From Negativicutes bacterium (lineage in GTDB: Bacteria > Bacillota_C > Negativicutes > Sporomusales_B > JARLHX01), in the NCBI GenBank assembly GCA_031292015.1, contig JARLHY010000072.1, forward strand, positions 18,111 through 82,110: 64,000 nt of DNA, given 5' to 3'. The notes under the pieces were generated by a model, which worked only from the letters and a program-made list of their open reading frames with translations, was not told the origin of the DNA and searched no databases. The position numbers and the translations under genes were made by a program. Position 1 is the stretch's first letter. Each line of letters opens with the position of its first letter. Shown in pieces: positions 1 through 9,100 of the stretch.

Positions 1-1
1 C

Positions 2-235
2 AACCTGATGGTTGACGTCCGGCCGACCAACGAAAAACTGCGGGACAGGGCCATAAAGATGGTGGCCGGGGCTGCCGGAACGACCGCGGGGCAGGCGGCT
101 GCCGCCCTCGAGGAGGCCGGCATGAACGCCAAGACGGCCATCGTCATGCTGCGGTGCGGTTGTCCGGCCGAAGAGGCCCGGGCCCGGCTCGCCGCCGCCG
201 ACGGCTTTATCCGCAAAGCAATCAACCAGGTCTGA
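2..235 (+). CDS. murQ: N-acetylmuramic acid 6-phosphate etherase, C-terminal part
   Basis: Only the last 77 codons lie in the window; the frame is open from base 2, so the gene starts upstream. The residues NLMVDVRPTNEKLRDRA followed by a small helical tail match the C-terminal end of MurQ, a SIS-domain enzyme that removes the lactyl ether from MurNAc-6-phosphate to give GlcNAc-6-phosphate. It sits 14 bp before a PTS IIB gene and heads an apparent amino-sugar salvage operon that also holds anmK and a NamZ homologue, which supports the call. The catalytic part is outside the window and cannot be checked. Confidence 0.85.
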   Translation, partial: NLMVDVRPTNEKLRDRAIKMVAGAAGTTAGQAAAALEEAGMNAKTAIVMLRCGCPAEEARARLAAADGFIRKAINQV

Positions 236-249
236 AAAGGGGAATCATC

Positions 250-555
250 ATGAATATACTATTGGTTTGTTCAGGCGGCATGTCCAGCGCCATCGTGGTC
301 AAGGCCATCCAGGGCGAAGCCGCGAAAAAAGGTCTGGCAATGAATGTGAAATCCATCGGCGCCGGGGAACTGCACGAGCAGCTGAAGATCGGCTGGGACG
401 TGGTGCTGGTCGCTCCGCAGGTCCGGCACCGGCTGGCTGAGTTCAAGGAAGCGGCGGCCCAGTCCGGTGTTCCGGTGGCGCTGATCCCGCCGCAGGGCTA
501 CACGCCGCTGGGAGGGGCGACAGTCATCGCCGAAATCCAAAAGATCCTAAAGTAA
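250..555 (+). CDS. PTS system IIB component, lactose/cellobiose family
   Basis: 101 residues starting at an ATG preceded by AAAGGGG. The N-terminal strand MNILLVCSGGMSSA has the IIB P-loop with the phosphorylated cysteine at residue 8, as in chitobiose/cellobiose IIB proteins. It takes phosphate from IIA and passes it to the sugar bound by IIC. IIC (569) and IIA (1831) follow at once, so all three parts of the permease are encoded as separate polypeptides. The sugar cannot be told from sequence; the surrounding murQ, anmK and namZ homologues suggest a disaccharide from peptidoglycan or chitin rather than cellobiose. Confidence 0.9.
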   Translation: MNILLVCSGGMSSAIVVKAIQGEAAKKGLAMNVKSIGAGELHEQLKIGWDVVLVAPQVRHRLAEFKEAAAQSGVPVALIPPQGYTPLGGATVIAEIQKILK

Positions 556-568
556 CGGGAGACGTTTC

Positions 569-1834
569 ATGGATAAATTCTTTCAGCTGCTGGACCGCTA
601 TCTGATACCGGTGATGACCAGGCTGTCCGAGCAGCGTCACCTGAGGGCCGTCCGCGACGGGATCATTTCCACCATTCCGCTGATCATCGTCGGCAGTTTT
701 TTTCTGATTATCGCTTTTCCGCCGATACCGGCCCTGGCCGAGGCGGTCAAACCGTTTGCCGGAAAAATCCTGCTGCCGTTCCGCCTGACCATGGGCCTGA
801 TGGCCCTTTACGCCTGCCACAGCATCGGCTATTATCTGGCAAGGTCGTACAAACTGGACGGAGTGGCCGGCGGGGTGCTGGCGATGGCGGCTTTTCTGCT
901 GACAAGCGTGCCGATGGACGTCGGCAACAAGGGGCTGGCCCTGTCGATGGAGAATCTGGGCGGTGGCGGGATGTTCGTGGCTATCGTCATGGCGATCTTC
1001 GCGGTGGAGGTGCTGCGGTTCACCAAAGAGCGGAAGCTGATCATCAGGATGCCGGAAGGAGTGCCGGACTCGGTGGCCAGGTCTTTTGAGGCCCTGATTC
1101 CGGCGGCGGTGATCATTCCCGTCGTCTGGGGGCTGCGGGACGTGGCCGGTTTTGATATCCAGATGTTCGTGACCGGGCTGTTCCAGCCGCTGGTGGTGGC
1201 CGGCAACACCCTGGGCGGGGTGCTGGCGCCGGTGATCATCATCACCCTGCTGTGGGCCACAGGCATTCACGGCGATTCGGTGGTGGGGACGGTGGCCCGG
1301 CCGGTGTGGCTGGTGCTGCTGGACCAGAACATCGCCGCCGCCGCCGCCGGCCAGCCTATCCCGAACATAGCCCCTGAGCCTTTTTTCCAGTGGTTTGTCT
1401 GGATCGGCGGCAGCGGGGCGACCATCGGTCTGGTATTTTTGATGCTGCGGTCCAAATCGCCTTACCTGCGCAGCATCGGCCGGGCGACGCTACTGCCCGG
1501 GGTGTGCAACATCAACGAGCCGGTTATCTTCGGGGTGCCGGTGATGCTCAATCCGCTGCTGTTCGTGCCCTTTTTACTGGGCCCGGTGATCATCGCCACA
1601 CTGACCTATTTTACTATGCAGCTGGGACTTGTGACCAAACCGTACATCCTCGTCCCCTGGACGCTGCCGGCTCCGATCGGGGCTTATCTGGCCACCGGCG
1701 GCGACTGGCGGGCGATCGTCCTGGCCCTGGTCAATATCAGCATTGTCACGCTGTGCTATTATCCTTTCTTTCAGGCTTACGAACGGAAAATGCTGCGGGA
1801 AGAGGCCGCAGGAACCCAGGAGGAAACCAAATGA
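569..1834 (+). CDS. PTS system IIC component, lactose/cellobiose family
   Basis: 421 residues with about ten hydrophobic segments and the family stretch NINEPVIFGVPVMLNP near residue 312, which helps bind the sugar. This is the membrane channel of the PTS permease. It starts 13 bp after the IIB gene and its stop overlaps the IIA start (ATGA), indicating translational coupling. The specificity group covers cellobiose, chitobiose and lactose; by context a GlcNAc- or MurNAc-containing disaccharide is my inference. Confidence 0.9.
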   Translation: MDKFFQLLDRYLIPVMTRLSEQRHLRAVRDGIISTIPLIIVGSFFLIIAFPPIPALAEAVKPFAGKILLPFRLTMGLMALYACHSIGYYLARSYKLDGVAGGVLAMAAFLLTSVPMDVGNKGLALSMENLGGGGMFVAIVMAIFAVEVLRFTKERKLIIRMPEGVPDSVARSFEALIPAAVIIPVVWGLRDVAGFDIQMFVTGLFQPLVVAGNTLGGVLAPVIIITLLWATGIHGDSVVGTVARPVWLVLLDQNIAAAAAGQPIPNIAPEPFFQWFVWIGGSGATIGLVFLMLRSKSPYLRSIGRATLLPGVCNINEPVIFGVPVMLNPLLFVPFLLGPVIIATLTYFTMQLGLVTKPYILVPWTLPAPIGAYLATGGDWRAIVLALVNISIVTLCYYPFFQAYERKMLREEAAGTQEETK

Positions 1835-2163
1835 GCGAAACAGTAATTTTCGAGATCATCCTGCACGCCGGCAACGCCAGGGCCGAAGCCTACGACGCCC
1901 TGCGGGCGGCCCAGGCGGGGGATTTCGCCAAAGCCGGGGACCATTTGCGCCAGGCCGAGGAAGAGGTGGGGGCGGCCCACCGGACCCAGGCTGATATGAT
2001 TCAGCGGGAGGCCGGGGGGGAGAAGACGGAACTGTCGCTGCTGCTTATCCACGCCCAGGATCATCTGATGACCGCCATGGCCGAAAAAAATCTGATCGAA
2101 AATATGGTCGGGATGCATAAAACCATTCAGGAGCTGTCCCGCAAACTGGAGGGAAGCCGATGA
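1831..2163 (+). CDS. PTS system IIA component, lactose/cellobiose family
   Basis: 110 residues; the start ATG overlaps the IIC stop by four bases. It is an all-helical IIA of the chitobiose/lactose type with the phosphorylated histidine in LLIHAQDHLM (about residue 75). It accepts phosphate from HPr; an HPr paralogue is encoded in the same operon at 5429. Its stop overlaps the ATG of the following GH4 gene (ATGA), so IIC, IIA and the hydrolase are probably made in fixed proportion. Confidence 0.9.
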   Translation: MSETVIFEIILHAGNARAEAYDALRAAQAGDFAKAGDHLRQAEEEVGAAHRTQADMIQREAGGEKTELSLLLIHAQDHLMTAMAEKNLIENMVGMHKTIQELSRKLEGSR

Positions 2164-3479
2164 AAGGACTGAAGATCGCGGTGATCGGCGGCGGCAGCAG
2201 CTATACGCCGGAACTGGTGGACGGCTTCATCCGGCGGGCCGGGGAACTGCCGACAGCCGAAATCTGGCTGGTGGACATCGCCGCCGGCCAGAAAAAGCTG
2301 GACATTGTCGGCAAACTGGTGCGGCGGATGATCGCCCGGGCCGGGCTGGACATCAAGGTGGTGCTGACGCTGGACCGGCGGGAGGCTCTGCGCGGAGCCG
2401 ATTTCGTTGTCAGCCAGCTGCGGGTCGGGGGGCTGGAAGCCAGGATTCAGGACGAGCGGTTTCCTCTGAAATACAACGTGCTCGGTCAGGAGACCACCGG
2501 ACCGGGCGGTTTTGCCAACGCCCTGAGGACCATCCCGGTGACCCTCGCCATCTGTCGGGACATCGAAGAGCTTTGCCCGCAAAGCTGGCTGATCAATTTC
2601 ACCAATCCGTCCGGACTGATTACCGAAGCGGTGCTGAAGCACACCAGCGTCAAATGCCTCGGGCTGTGCAACGTGCCGATCCATATGGTGATGACGGTGG
2701 CCAAGCTGCTGGAAGCCGACAACCGGGATATCGCCATCGATTTCGTCGGTCTCAACCACCTGGTGTGGGGCCGGACGGTGAAACACAAAGGCCGGGACAT
2801 TACCAGGGCGATACTGGACAAGCTGGCCGACGGGGCGGCGCTGTCGATGAAGAACGTGCCTGACCTGAAATGGGACGGCGAGTTTCTCCAGGCCCTGGGG
2901 ATGGTGCCCTGTCCTTACCACCGCTACTACTACATGACCGACCGCCTTGTGGCCGAGGAACTGGCGGCGGTGGCGCCGGGCGGGCCGGGCACCAGGGCCG
3001 AGCAGGTCCAGGCGGTGGAAACCAGCCTGTTCCGACTGTACGAGGACGAAAATCTGGCCGAAAAGCCGAAAGAACTTGAGAAACGGGGCGGCGCCTACTA
3101 CTCGGAAGCAGCGGTATCGCTGATTAGCGCTGTATATAACGATAAACAGGAAATTCACACTGTCGACACCGCCAACGCCGGCGCCATCCCTTTTCTGCCT
3201 GACGACAGCGTTGTTGAGATCAACTGCGTTGTCGGCAGGGATGGGGCGAGACCGGTCCCGGCCGGGGCTGTTCCCTTCGAAATCCTCGGCCTGATCCAGC
3301 AGGTCAAGGCCTATGAAATTCTGGCGGTGGAAGCCGGAGTTAGGGGGGACGAGGCCAAGGCCCTGCTGGCGCTGGTGAATCATCCTCTCATTCCCTCGGC
3401 GACGGTGGCCAAACAGATTTTGGCCGAGCTGCTGACCATCAATAAGGAATATCTGCCGCAGTTCGTGCGGAATCAATAG
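2160..3479 (+). CDS. GH4 family 6-phospho-beta-glycosidase
   Basis: 439 residues. Glycoside hydrolase family 4 uses NAD+ and a divalent metal. The N-terminal Rossmann motif is VIGGGSSYTPELVDG; the metal-site region shows GLCNVPIHM (about residue 170) and GLNHLVWG (about 200). It would split the phosphorylated disaccharide delivered by the PTS just upstream, to which it is translationally coupled. The family includes cellobiose-6-P and diacetylchitobiose-6-P hydrolases (CelF/LicH/ChbF). Because MurQ acts on MurNAc-6-P and is in the same operon, a MurNAc-6-P-containing disaccharide is a plausible substrate, but this is inference. Confidence 0.88.
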   Translation: MKGLKIAVIGGGSSYTPELVDGFIRRAGELPTAEIWLVDIAAGQKKLDIVGKLVRRMIARAGLDIKVVLTLDRREALRGADFVVSQLRVGGLEARIQDERFPLKYNVLGQETTGPGGFANALRTIPVTLAICRDIEELCPQSWLINFTNPSGLITEAVLKHTSVKCLGLCNVPIHMVMTVAKLLEADNRDIAIDFVGLNHLVWGRTVKHKGRDITRAILDKLADGAALSMKNVPDLKWDGEFLQALGMVPCPYHRYYYMTDRLVAEELAAVAPGGPGTRAEQVQAVETSLFRLYEDENLAEKPKELEKRGGAYYSEAAVSLISAVYNDKQEIHTVDTANAGAIPFLPDDSVVEINCVVGRDGARPVPAGAVPFEILGLIQQVKAYEILAVEAGVRGDEAKALLALVNHPLIPSATVAKQILAELLTINKEYLPQFVRNQ

Positions 3480-3498
3480 AGGAAACGGGGTTAGTTTT

Positions 3499-4248
3499 AT
3501 GCGACAACTGATTATCAACGCCGACGACTTCGGACTGACGCCGGGCTGCAACGCCGGGATCATCCGGGCTCTCACCCAGGGTATCGTCAGCGACACCACC
3601 ATTATGATCAACACCGATTACGCCCAGGCGGCGGTGGAGCTGGCCAAAGCCAACGGCATCGGCCGGATCGGGCTGCATCTCAATCTGACCTTCGGTTCGC
3701 CGGTGTCGCCGGTGAGTGAGGTGGCCAGTCTGGTGGACGGTGAAGGCCGGTTTTTCCGCAAGATCGCCCGCTCGGTGGCAGGCCTCGATCCCCTGGAAGT
3801 GGAGCGGGAACTGCGAGCTCAGGTGGCTAAATTTCTCGCCACCGGGCTGAGTCTGACCCATCTTGACAGTCACCATCACGCCCATACCTACCCCAAAATC
3901 ACCGCCATGGTCGTCACCCTGGCGAAGGAGCTTGGGGTTCCGCTGCGGCAGACCGGCCCGGCGCTGCGATACCTGATAAAGGGAGCCAGAGTGGCAACCA
4001 CCGAGGGATTTTCACCGAATTTCTACGACAAGGGCGTCACGGCGGAAAACCTGAAAAAGATCATCGGCGGCTGGCGCGAAGGCACACTGGAGATTATGTG
4101 CCATCCGGCCGAGGCCGGGCAGCTGATCTATGAAATAAGCGACTATAACGCCTGCCGGGAGCGGGAACTGGCGATCCTTACCGACCCGGAAATGAAGGAT
4201 TTTCTGCAGGAGAACGGCGTCCGGCTGATCGGTTTCGCCGAGCTTTAG
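3499..4248 (+). CDS. chbG: ChbG/YdjC-family carbohydrate deacetylase
   Basis: 249 residues. The YdjC/ChbG family removes an acetyl group from N-acetylated (often phosphorylated) oligosaccharides. The metal-site motifs INADDFGL (residues 5-12), the LHLNLT stretch and THLDSHHHAHTYP (about 118-130) are present. In E. coli ChbG deacetylates chitobiose-6-P before hydrolysis. It lies 19 bp after the GH4 gene and 6 bp before anmK, so it is part of the operon; it suggests that at least one imported sugar has an N-acetyl group that must be removed. Confidence 0.85.
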   Translation: MRQLIINADDFGLTPGCNAGIIRALTQGIVSDTTIMINTDYAQAAVELAKANGIGRIGLHLNLTFGSPVSPVSEVASLVDGEGRFFRKIARSVAGLDPLEVERELRAQVAKFLATGLSLTHLDSHHHAHTYPKITAMVVTLAKELGVPLRQTGPALRYLIKGARVATTEGFSPNFYDKGVTAENLKKIIGGWREGTLEIMCHPAEAGQLIYEISDYNACRERELAILTDPEMKDFLQENGVRLIGFAEL

Positions 4249-4254
4249 GCAAGT

Positions 4255-5418
4255 ATGGAACGGCTGCTGAGGATCTACCGCAAAAAGGAGCGGCTAGTGG
4301 CCGGGCTGATGTCCGGCACCTCCCTGGACGGCATCGATGTCGCCCTTGTCCGTATCAGCGGGAGCGGAGTCGCTTCAAAGGTGCGGCAGGTGGCCTTTCA
4401 GACCATCCCGTTTCCTGACGGTCTGCGCGAGGAGCTTCTGACGGTCTGCGTCAAGCAGACCTCGGATGTGGAAGCAGTCTGCCGGCTGAATTTCCGGCTG
4501 GGGGAGGCGCTTGCCGCCGCGGTAGGTGAAGTCTGCGCAGGTTGCGGCGTGGCCCTGGCCGAGCTGGATATCATCGGTTCCCACGGCCAGACGGTGTTTC
4601 ATGTTCCCGGGGATTCCACCCTTCAGATCGGCGAGGCGGCAGTGATCGCCCAGCGGACGGGAGTCGTCACGGTGGACGACTTTAGGGTAAGGGATGTGGC
4701 GGCCGGTGGACAGGGGGCGCCGCTGGTTCCCTACAGTGAGTATATTCTGTACCGTGATCCGGTCAAGAGCCGCCTGCTGCAGAACATCGGCGGCATCGCC
4801 AATGTGACGCTGCTGCCGGCTGGGGCCGGGCCGGGCGAAATAACGGCCTTCGACACCGGTCCGGGCAATATGGTGCTGGACGCCTGCATGGCGATACTGA
4901 CCGGGGGCCGGGAGCGTTTCGACCGGGACGGGCGGATGGCCGGCCGCGGCGAGGTCGACGGCGGGATGCTGCAGGAGCTGCTGAGCCACCCCTACTTTTC
5001 CCAGCCACCGCCGAAAACCACCGGGCGGGAGAGCTTCGGCGCCGAATACAGCGAAGGGGTTGTTGGCAAATATCTGGGGCAGGGCCTCGCGGCCGAAGAT
5101 GTCGTGGCTACCCTTACCGCTTTTACGGCCCGCAGCATCGCCCGGGCCTACCGCGATTTTGTTTTTCCCTGCTGTCGGGCGGAGGAAGCGGTGGTCGGCG
5201 GCGGCGGACGCCTCAATCCGACCCTGATGGCCATGCTCAGGCGGGAACTGCCGGAGCTGACCATCCTCACCCAGGAAGACCTGGGCTTTGACGGCGACGC
5301 CAAGGAAGCGGTGGCTTTCGCGATCCTGGCCAACGAAACGGTCAGCGGTCTGCCAAACAACCTGCCGGCCGTAACAGGGGCTTACCGGCCGGTAATTATG
5401 GGTAAAATATCATTATGA
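4255..5418 (+). CDS. anmK: Anhydro-N-acetylmuramic acid kinase
   Basis: 387 residues. AnmK opens the 1,6-anhydro ring of anhydroMurNAc and phosphorylates it to MurNAc-6-P, the substrate of MurQ encoded upstream. Diagnostic motifs are GLMSGTSLDGIDVAL near the N-terminus, HGQTVFH (about residue 105), FDTGPGNMVLDA (about 198) and VVGGGGRLNP near the C-terminus. A GTG at 4297 with AAAGGAG in front is an alternative start; I keep the ATG because family members often have a short N-terminal extension. AnhydroMurNAc arises from lytic transglycosylases, so the operon seems able to recycle the cell's own wall. Confidence 0.93.
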   Translation: MERLLRIYRKKERLVAGLMSGTSLDGIDVALVRISGSGVASKVRQVAFQTIPFPDGLREELLTVCVKQTSDVEAVCRLNFRLGEALAAAVGEVCAGCGVALAELDIIGSHGQTVFHVPGDSTLQIGEAAVIAQRTGVVTVDDFRVRDVAAGGQGAPLVPYSEYILYRDPVKSRLLQNIGGIANVTLLPAGAGPGEITAFDTGPGNMVLDACMAILTGGRERFDRDGRMAGRGEVDGGMLQELLSHPYFSQPPPKTTGRESFGAEYSEGVVGKYLGQGLAAEDVVATLTAFTARSIARAYRDFVFPCCRAEEAVVGGGGRLNPTLMAMLRRELPELTILTQEDLGFDGDAKEAVAFAILANETVSGLPNNLPAVTGAYRPVIMGKISL

Positions 5419-5428
5419 GGAGAAAATA

Positions 5429-5695
5429 ATGTTGGAAGAAACTGTTGTCATCACCAATAAGGTCGGGCTGCACGCCAGACCGGCGGCCCTGCTGGTCAAG
5501 GCCGCGAGCGGCTTTGCCGCCGACGTGGCCATCGCCAAGGGCGAAAAAGTGTTTAACGCCAAAAGTATTCTGGCGATCATGGGCGCCGCGGTGCGACAGG
5601 GGGACACAGTGGTGGTCAGGACCAGCGGTGCTGACGAGGCCGCGGCGATGGCCGCAGTCGCCGCCCTGATCAGATCCGGCTTTGGCGAGGAGTAA
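5429..5695 (+). CDS. HPr-family phosphocarrier protein
   Basis: 88 residues, the usual HPr size. The active-site stretch GLHARPA carries the phosphorylated histidine (about residue 15) and the KSIL segment keeps the serine that HPr kinase modifies in Firmicutes (about residue 47). A clear AGGAGA ribosome site precedes the ATG. Its place inside the PTS/salvage operon suggests an HPr paralogue serving the local permease, rather than the general ptsH next to ptsI, but which it is cannot be settled without the rest of the genome. Confidence 0.88.
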   Translation: MLEETVVITNKVGLHARPAALLVKAASGFAADVAIAKGEKVFNAKSILAIMGAAVRQGDTVVVRTSGADEAAAMAAVAALIRSGFGEE

Positions 5696-5740
5696 GCGGG
5701 AATACCGGGTCAACATTCTATTTGAGCGGGGGTTACCTAT

Positions 5741-6991
5741 TTGATACGTTGGGCAAGGCTACTGACTTCGACCCTGGTGCTGGCGGCCATCCTGATTCTG
5801 CCGCTTTTCACCGGCGGCTGCGCCAGCGCGCCCAAACCGGAACCGGCGAAGGTCCCGGTCAGGCTTGGTATCGACAATCTCGACCAGCACCTGGACCTGT
5901 TTGCCGGCAAGCGGGTCGGACTTGTCACCAACGCCACCGGGATGAACAGCGATTACGAGAGCACCATTGATGTGCTGAAAGCCAAGACCAACCTTGTGGC
6001 GCTGTTTTCACCGGAGCACGGCATCCGCGGGGCGGCGACGGCCGGAGCCAAGGTCAGCAGCCAGGTGGACGACAAGACGGGCCTGCCGGTCAACAGCCTG
6101 TATGGCGACACCAAGAAGCCGACGCCGGAAATGCTGGCAGACATCGATGTGCTGGCTTTCGATATTCAGGATATCGGGGCACGGTCCTACACCTATATCT
6201 ACACTATGGCCTACGCTATGCAGGGGGCCAAGGAGGCCGGGAAAACCTTCGTGGTATTCGACCGCCCCAACCCGGTAGGCGGGGTGGAGGTGGAGGGTGG
6301 CCTGGTGAAACCCGGCTTCGAGTCTTTCATCGGCATGTATCCTATACCGATCAGGCACGGGATGACGGTGGGCGAGCTGGCCAGGCTGTTCAACAAAGAG
6401 TTCGGGATCGGCTGTGACCTGGCGGTGGTGGAGATGACCGGCTGGAGAAGGGGCATGTACTTCGACGAGACGGGGCTGCCCTGGGTCATGACTTCACCCA
6501 ATATTCCCACCCCGGACACGGCGCTGGTTTATCCGGGAACCGGCCTGTTCGGCGGCACCAACATTTCCGAGGGAGTCGGCACCACCAGGCCCTTCGACTT
6601 TGTCGGCGCACCCTGGTTGGACGCCGACGCTTTTGCCGCCAGGATGAACGCCCAGAAACTGCCGGGGGTTATTTTCCGGCCGGCTTATTTCATGCCGCGG
6701 TTCGGCAACTTCAGCGGCGAAAACTGCGGCGGGGTGCAGCTCCATATCACCGACCGCAAGGCTTTCCGCCCGGTCAGAACAGGGCTGACGCTGCTTTATG
6801 CCGTCCAGGACATGAGTGGTGACAAGTTCGCTTTTAAAGAAGGGAGCAAGCGGCCGATGATGGACCTGATCACCGGCGATGATTCGGTGCGGGTGGGCCG
6901 GTACAGCCTGGAAGAACTGCTGGCGGCCTGGGATGCCGAGGCGCTGCGCTTCAAGGAGACGGCGAAAGGGTACTATATTTATCCGCGGTGA
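5741..6991 (+). CDS. namZ: DUF1343 lipoprotein, NamZ-type exo-N-acetylmuramidase
   Basis: 416 residues from a TTG start after a GAGCGGGGG ribosome site. Residues 1-27 form a lipoprotein signal ending in TGGC, so the protein is exported and lipid-anchored. The rest is DUF1343: GLVTNATG, FSPEHGIRG, FDIQDIGARSYTYIYTM and FDRPNPVGG are family hallmarks. The characterised member (B. subtilis NamZ/YbbC) removes MurNAc from the non-reducing end of peptidoglycan fragments. It is the last gene of the salvage operon and ends just before a strong terminator, completing an export-import-degradation route for muramyl sugars. Confidence 0.88.
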   Translation: MIRWARLLTSTLVLAAILILPLFTGGCASAPKPEPAKVPVRLGIDNLDQHLDLFAGKRVGLVTNATGMNSDYESTIDVLKAKTNLVALFSPEHGIRGAATAGAKVSSQVDDKTGLPVNSLYGDTKKPTPEMLADIDVLAFDIQDIGARSYTYIYTMAYAMQGAKEAGKTFVVFDRPNPVGGVEVEGGLVKPGFESFIGMYPIPIRHGMTVGELARLFNKEFGIGCDLAVVEMTGWRRGMYFDETGLPWVMTSPNIPTPDTALVYPGTGLFGGTNISEGVGTTRPFDFVGAPWLDADAFAARMNAQKLPGVIFRPAYFMPRFGNFSGENCGGVQLHITDRKAFRPVRTGLTLLYAVQDMSGDKFAFKEGSKRPMMDLITGDDSVRVGRYSLEELLAAWDAEALRFKETAKGYYIYPR

Positions 6992-7015
6992 CAGGATTTT
7001 TGACGGAAAATACAA

Positions 7016-7053
7016 AGAAAATCCAGCTTCTATATGGAAGGCTGGATTTTTTT
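7016..7053 (+). terminator. Rho-independent terminator after namZ
   Basis: AAATCCAGC and GCTGGATTT pair around a short loop and are followed by a T run. It separates the plus-strand salvage operon from the convergent sigma-54 activator gene and may serve both. Confidence 0.85.
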
Positions 7054-7069
7054 GTATAGTCATCGGTTG

Positions 7070-8989
7070 TTAGTAACTTCGCCTTAATTCAATTTTGTAC
7101 GCTTTGAGCTTGCGATAAAGGGTGCTTCTGTCCAGCCCCAGCAATTGGGCCGCCTGCGTAATGTTGGAGCCGGATTCCTTCAAGGCGTTAACAATCAAGG
7201 TTTCTTCAGGTACCGACGGAACGTGGACGATAATGTTGCCGGGGGTTGACTCTTCCTCCTGGTCTTCGCTTTCTTCCCAGTATTTTCGCATTGCCACTTT
7301 ATCTATATTGCTTTCTTTGGCAATGACAACCACCCTTTCGATAAAATACATTAATTCCCTGACGTTTCCGGGCCAAGTATATTTGGTCAGGTACTCGTAA
7401 CCATCCGGGGTAATTTCGAGTTGTTTTGCGTGCAGCTTCTTATAGAATTCCAGGAAGTGTTTGGCCAAGAGCTTGATATCACCGTTTCTATCCCGTAATG
7501 GCGGTATTTTGACCGACAAAACTTTCAGCCGGTAAAACAAATCTTGGCGAAATTCGCCGTCTTTGACCAAGCCCGGCAATTTTCTGTTGGTTGCGGTGAT
7601 TATCCTTACGTCTACCGGAATATACTTGTCATCTCCCAGCCGCATGACTTGTTTTTCCTGTAATACCCTAAGAAGGCGACTTTGCCCATATTTGTCCATT
7701 TCTGAAATCTCATCCAGAAACAAAGTGCCCCGATGCGCCATTTCAAATAATCCTGGCTTGCCTTTTTTAGTCGCTCCGGTAAACGCCCCTTCGACGTAGC
7801 CAAACAGTTCGCTCTCCAATAAGTTTAGCGGGAGGGCCGCACAGTTAACGGCGACGAAGGGGCGTTCCCTTCGTCGGCTGGCATTGTGGATGCTTTGCGC
7901 AAACAACTCTTTTCCTGTTCCGGACTCCCCGGAAATCAGGACGGTTGAGTCGACCAGAGCTATTTCCTGAGCGATTCTTTTGGCCTCGGCGATTTGATCG
8001 GAAAGTCCAATGATCTTGGCAAAGGTGTGTTTGGCGACAAACCTTTTAGCCGACAATTCGTTGCGGATTTTGACCTCCATCTCCTGGATTCGCGTAATAT
8101 CCTGAAGGGTTATTATTGCTCCGGCAACTGTCTGATCAATCGTTATGGGGGCAATATTGAAGGTAATCCAGGTATTTCCGAAATGAAAGGTCTGACCGAC
8201 TGATTCTTTTCCTTCGCTGAAGCAACCATCCACATTGATAAAACTAAGTACCGAATCGATCTTCTGTCCAATCATTTCGCAGGCGGAACACTTTAGCAAA
8301 CGTTCGGCCGCACGACTGAATACCTTGATGATTTTATCGCTGTTTATACTGATAATCCCTTCGGATGAATGGTCGGCAAGAGCTTTGAATTCCTCCGCCC
8401 GCTCCTTTTCAATCTTACGGGCCAGGACAATTTTCTGAGCTTCAAGGAATGCTGCCCGCAGAGAAAAGTCGCCGGAAGTGATAATCTGTGCCTTTAAACT
8501 CTTCTTCAGGGCTATATGGAAGGCCCTAACCCCGCCGACGATGATGTCGGCGTCTGACTTTGCTGCTTTTTCGACGACCGCGGGTATGTCTTCGATTTTA
8601 TCCACGGAATAAATCTGTAAATGGATCCCCATGATCTCGGATAGGGCCTCTACATCACGAGCCATTTTCCGGAAATCTATCAGAGCAATTTTGGGGTTTT
8701 GCAAACCGGTAATGATTTTCGCCTGTTTGAAGGTTTGGGCTATGTCCTGTCCGGTAATAGCGATTTCGACAACAGGCATTCTGACCTCTGCGGCGATGAC
8801 ATAGGCGGTTCCTCCCCGGGAAACGATCACGTCTACCGCTTGGTTCTTCAGTCGTTTAGCCAGTTGAACCGCTCTGCGGGGCCTTGCCAGATATATGTCG
8901 ACTTCATCTTGCAAGCCGAGCTCGCTAACATTCCTTTTCCCTTGTAAATACAGGTGTTTATCTGGAGCAATAAAGGCTATTCGCGACAA
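7070..8989 (-). CDS. PrpR-type sigma-54-dependent transcriptional activator
   Basis: About 639 residues. Order: PrpR-like N-terminal sensor domain (1-190), PAS domain (about 205-310), AAA+ sigma-54 interaction domain (about 330-565) with Walker A GESGTGKE, the sigma-54 contact motif GAFTGA and Walker B LFLDE, then a Fis-type helix-turn-helix ending in RSTLYRKLKAYKI. A TTG at 8989 preceded by AGAGGTGAT is the best start; an upstream TTG at 9031 would add 14 residues. The gene is divergent from 9348-13223, whose upstream region has a perfect -24/-12 promoter, so it very likely activates that operon. The PrpR domain probably senses a small organic acid or acyl-CoA-like metabolite; the ligand is unknown. 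Confidence 0.92.
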   Translation of the reverse strand: MSRIAFIAPDKHLYLQGKRNVSELGLQDEVDIYLARPRRAVQLAKRLKNQAVDVIVSRGGTAYVIAAEVRMPVVEIAITGQDIAQTFKQAKIITGLQNPKIALIDFRKMARDVEALSEIMGIHLQIYSVDKIEDIPAVVEKAAKSDADIIVGGVRAFHIALKKSLKAQIITSGDFSLRAAFLEAQKIVLARKIEKERAEEFKALADHSSEGIISINSDKIIKVFSRAAERLLKCSACEMIGQKIDSVLSFINVDGCFSEGKESVGQTFHFGNTWITFNIAPITIDQTVAGAIITLQDITRIQEMEVKIRNELSAKRFVAKHTFAKIIGLSDQIAEAKRIAQEIALVDSTVLISGESGTGKELFAQSIHNASRRRERPFVAVNCAALPLNLLESELFGYVEGAFTGATKKGKPGLFEMAHRGTLFLDEISEMDKYGQSRLLRVLQEKQVMRLGDDKYIPVDVRIITATNRKLPGLVKDGEFRQDLFYRLKVLSVKIPPLRDRNGDIKLLAKHFLEFYKKLHAKQLEITPDGYEYLTKYTWPGNVRELMYFIERVVVIAKESNIDKVAMRKYWEESEDQEEESTPGNIIVHVPSVPEETLIVNALKESGSNITQAAQLLGLDRSTLYRKLKAYKIELRRSY

Positions 8990-9100
8990 CCTAATCACCT
9001 CTTCGCGTCGAGTTGGCAAAATCTCAGTCAAAGGCTAACACCATCCTAAAGGATTTGAAGTTGAACATTTGCCCTAATTATACCATTGACAAGGAAACCG

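Noticed and set aside
524..1270. Long minus-strand frame opposite the PTS IIC gene
   Set aside because: Antisense shadow of a clear membrane protein gene; low-complexity, His- and Gln-rich translation without ribosome site. The same applies to other long antisense frames such as 2127-3614 and 45649-47061.
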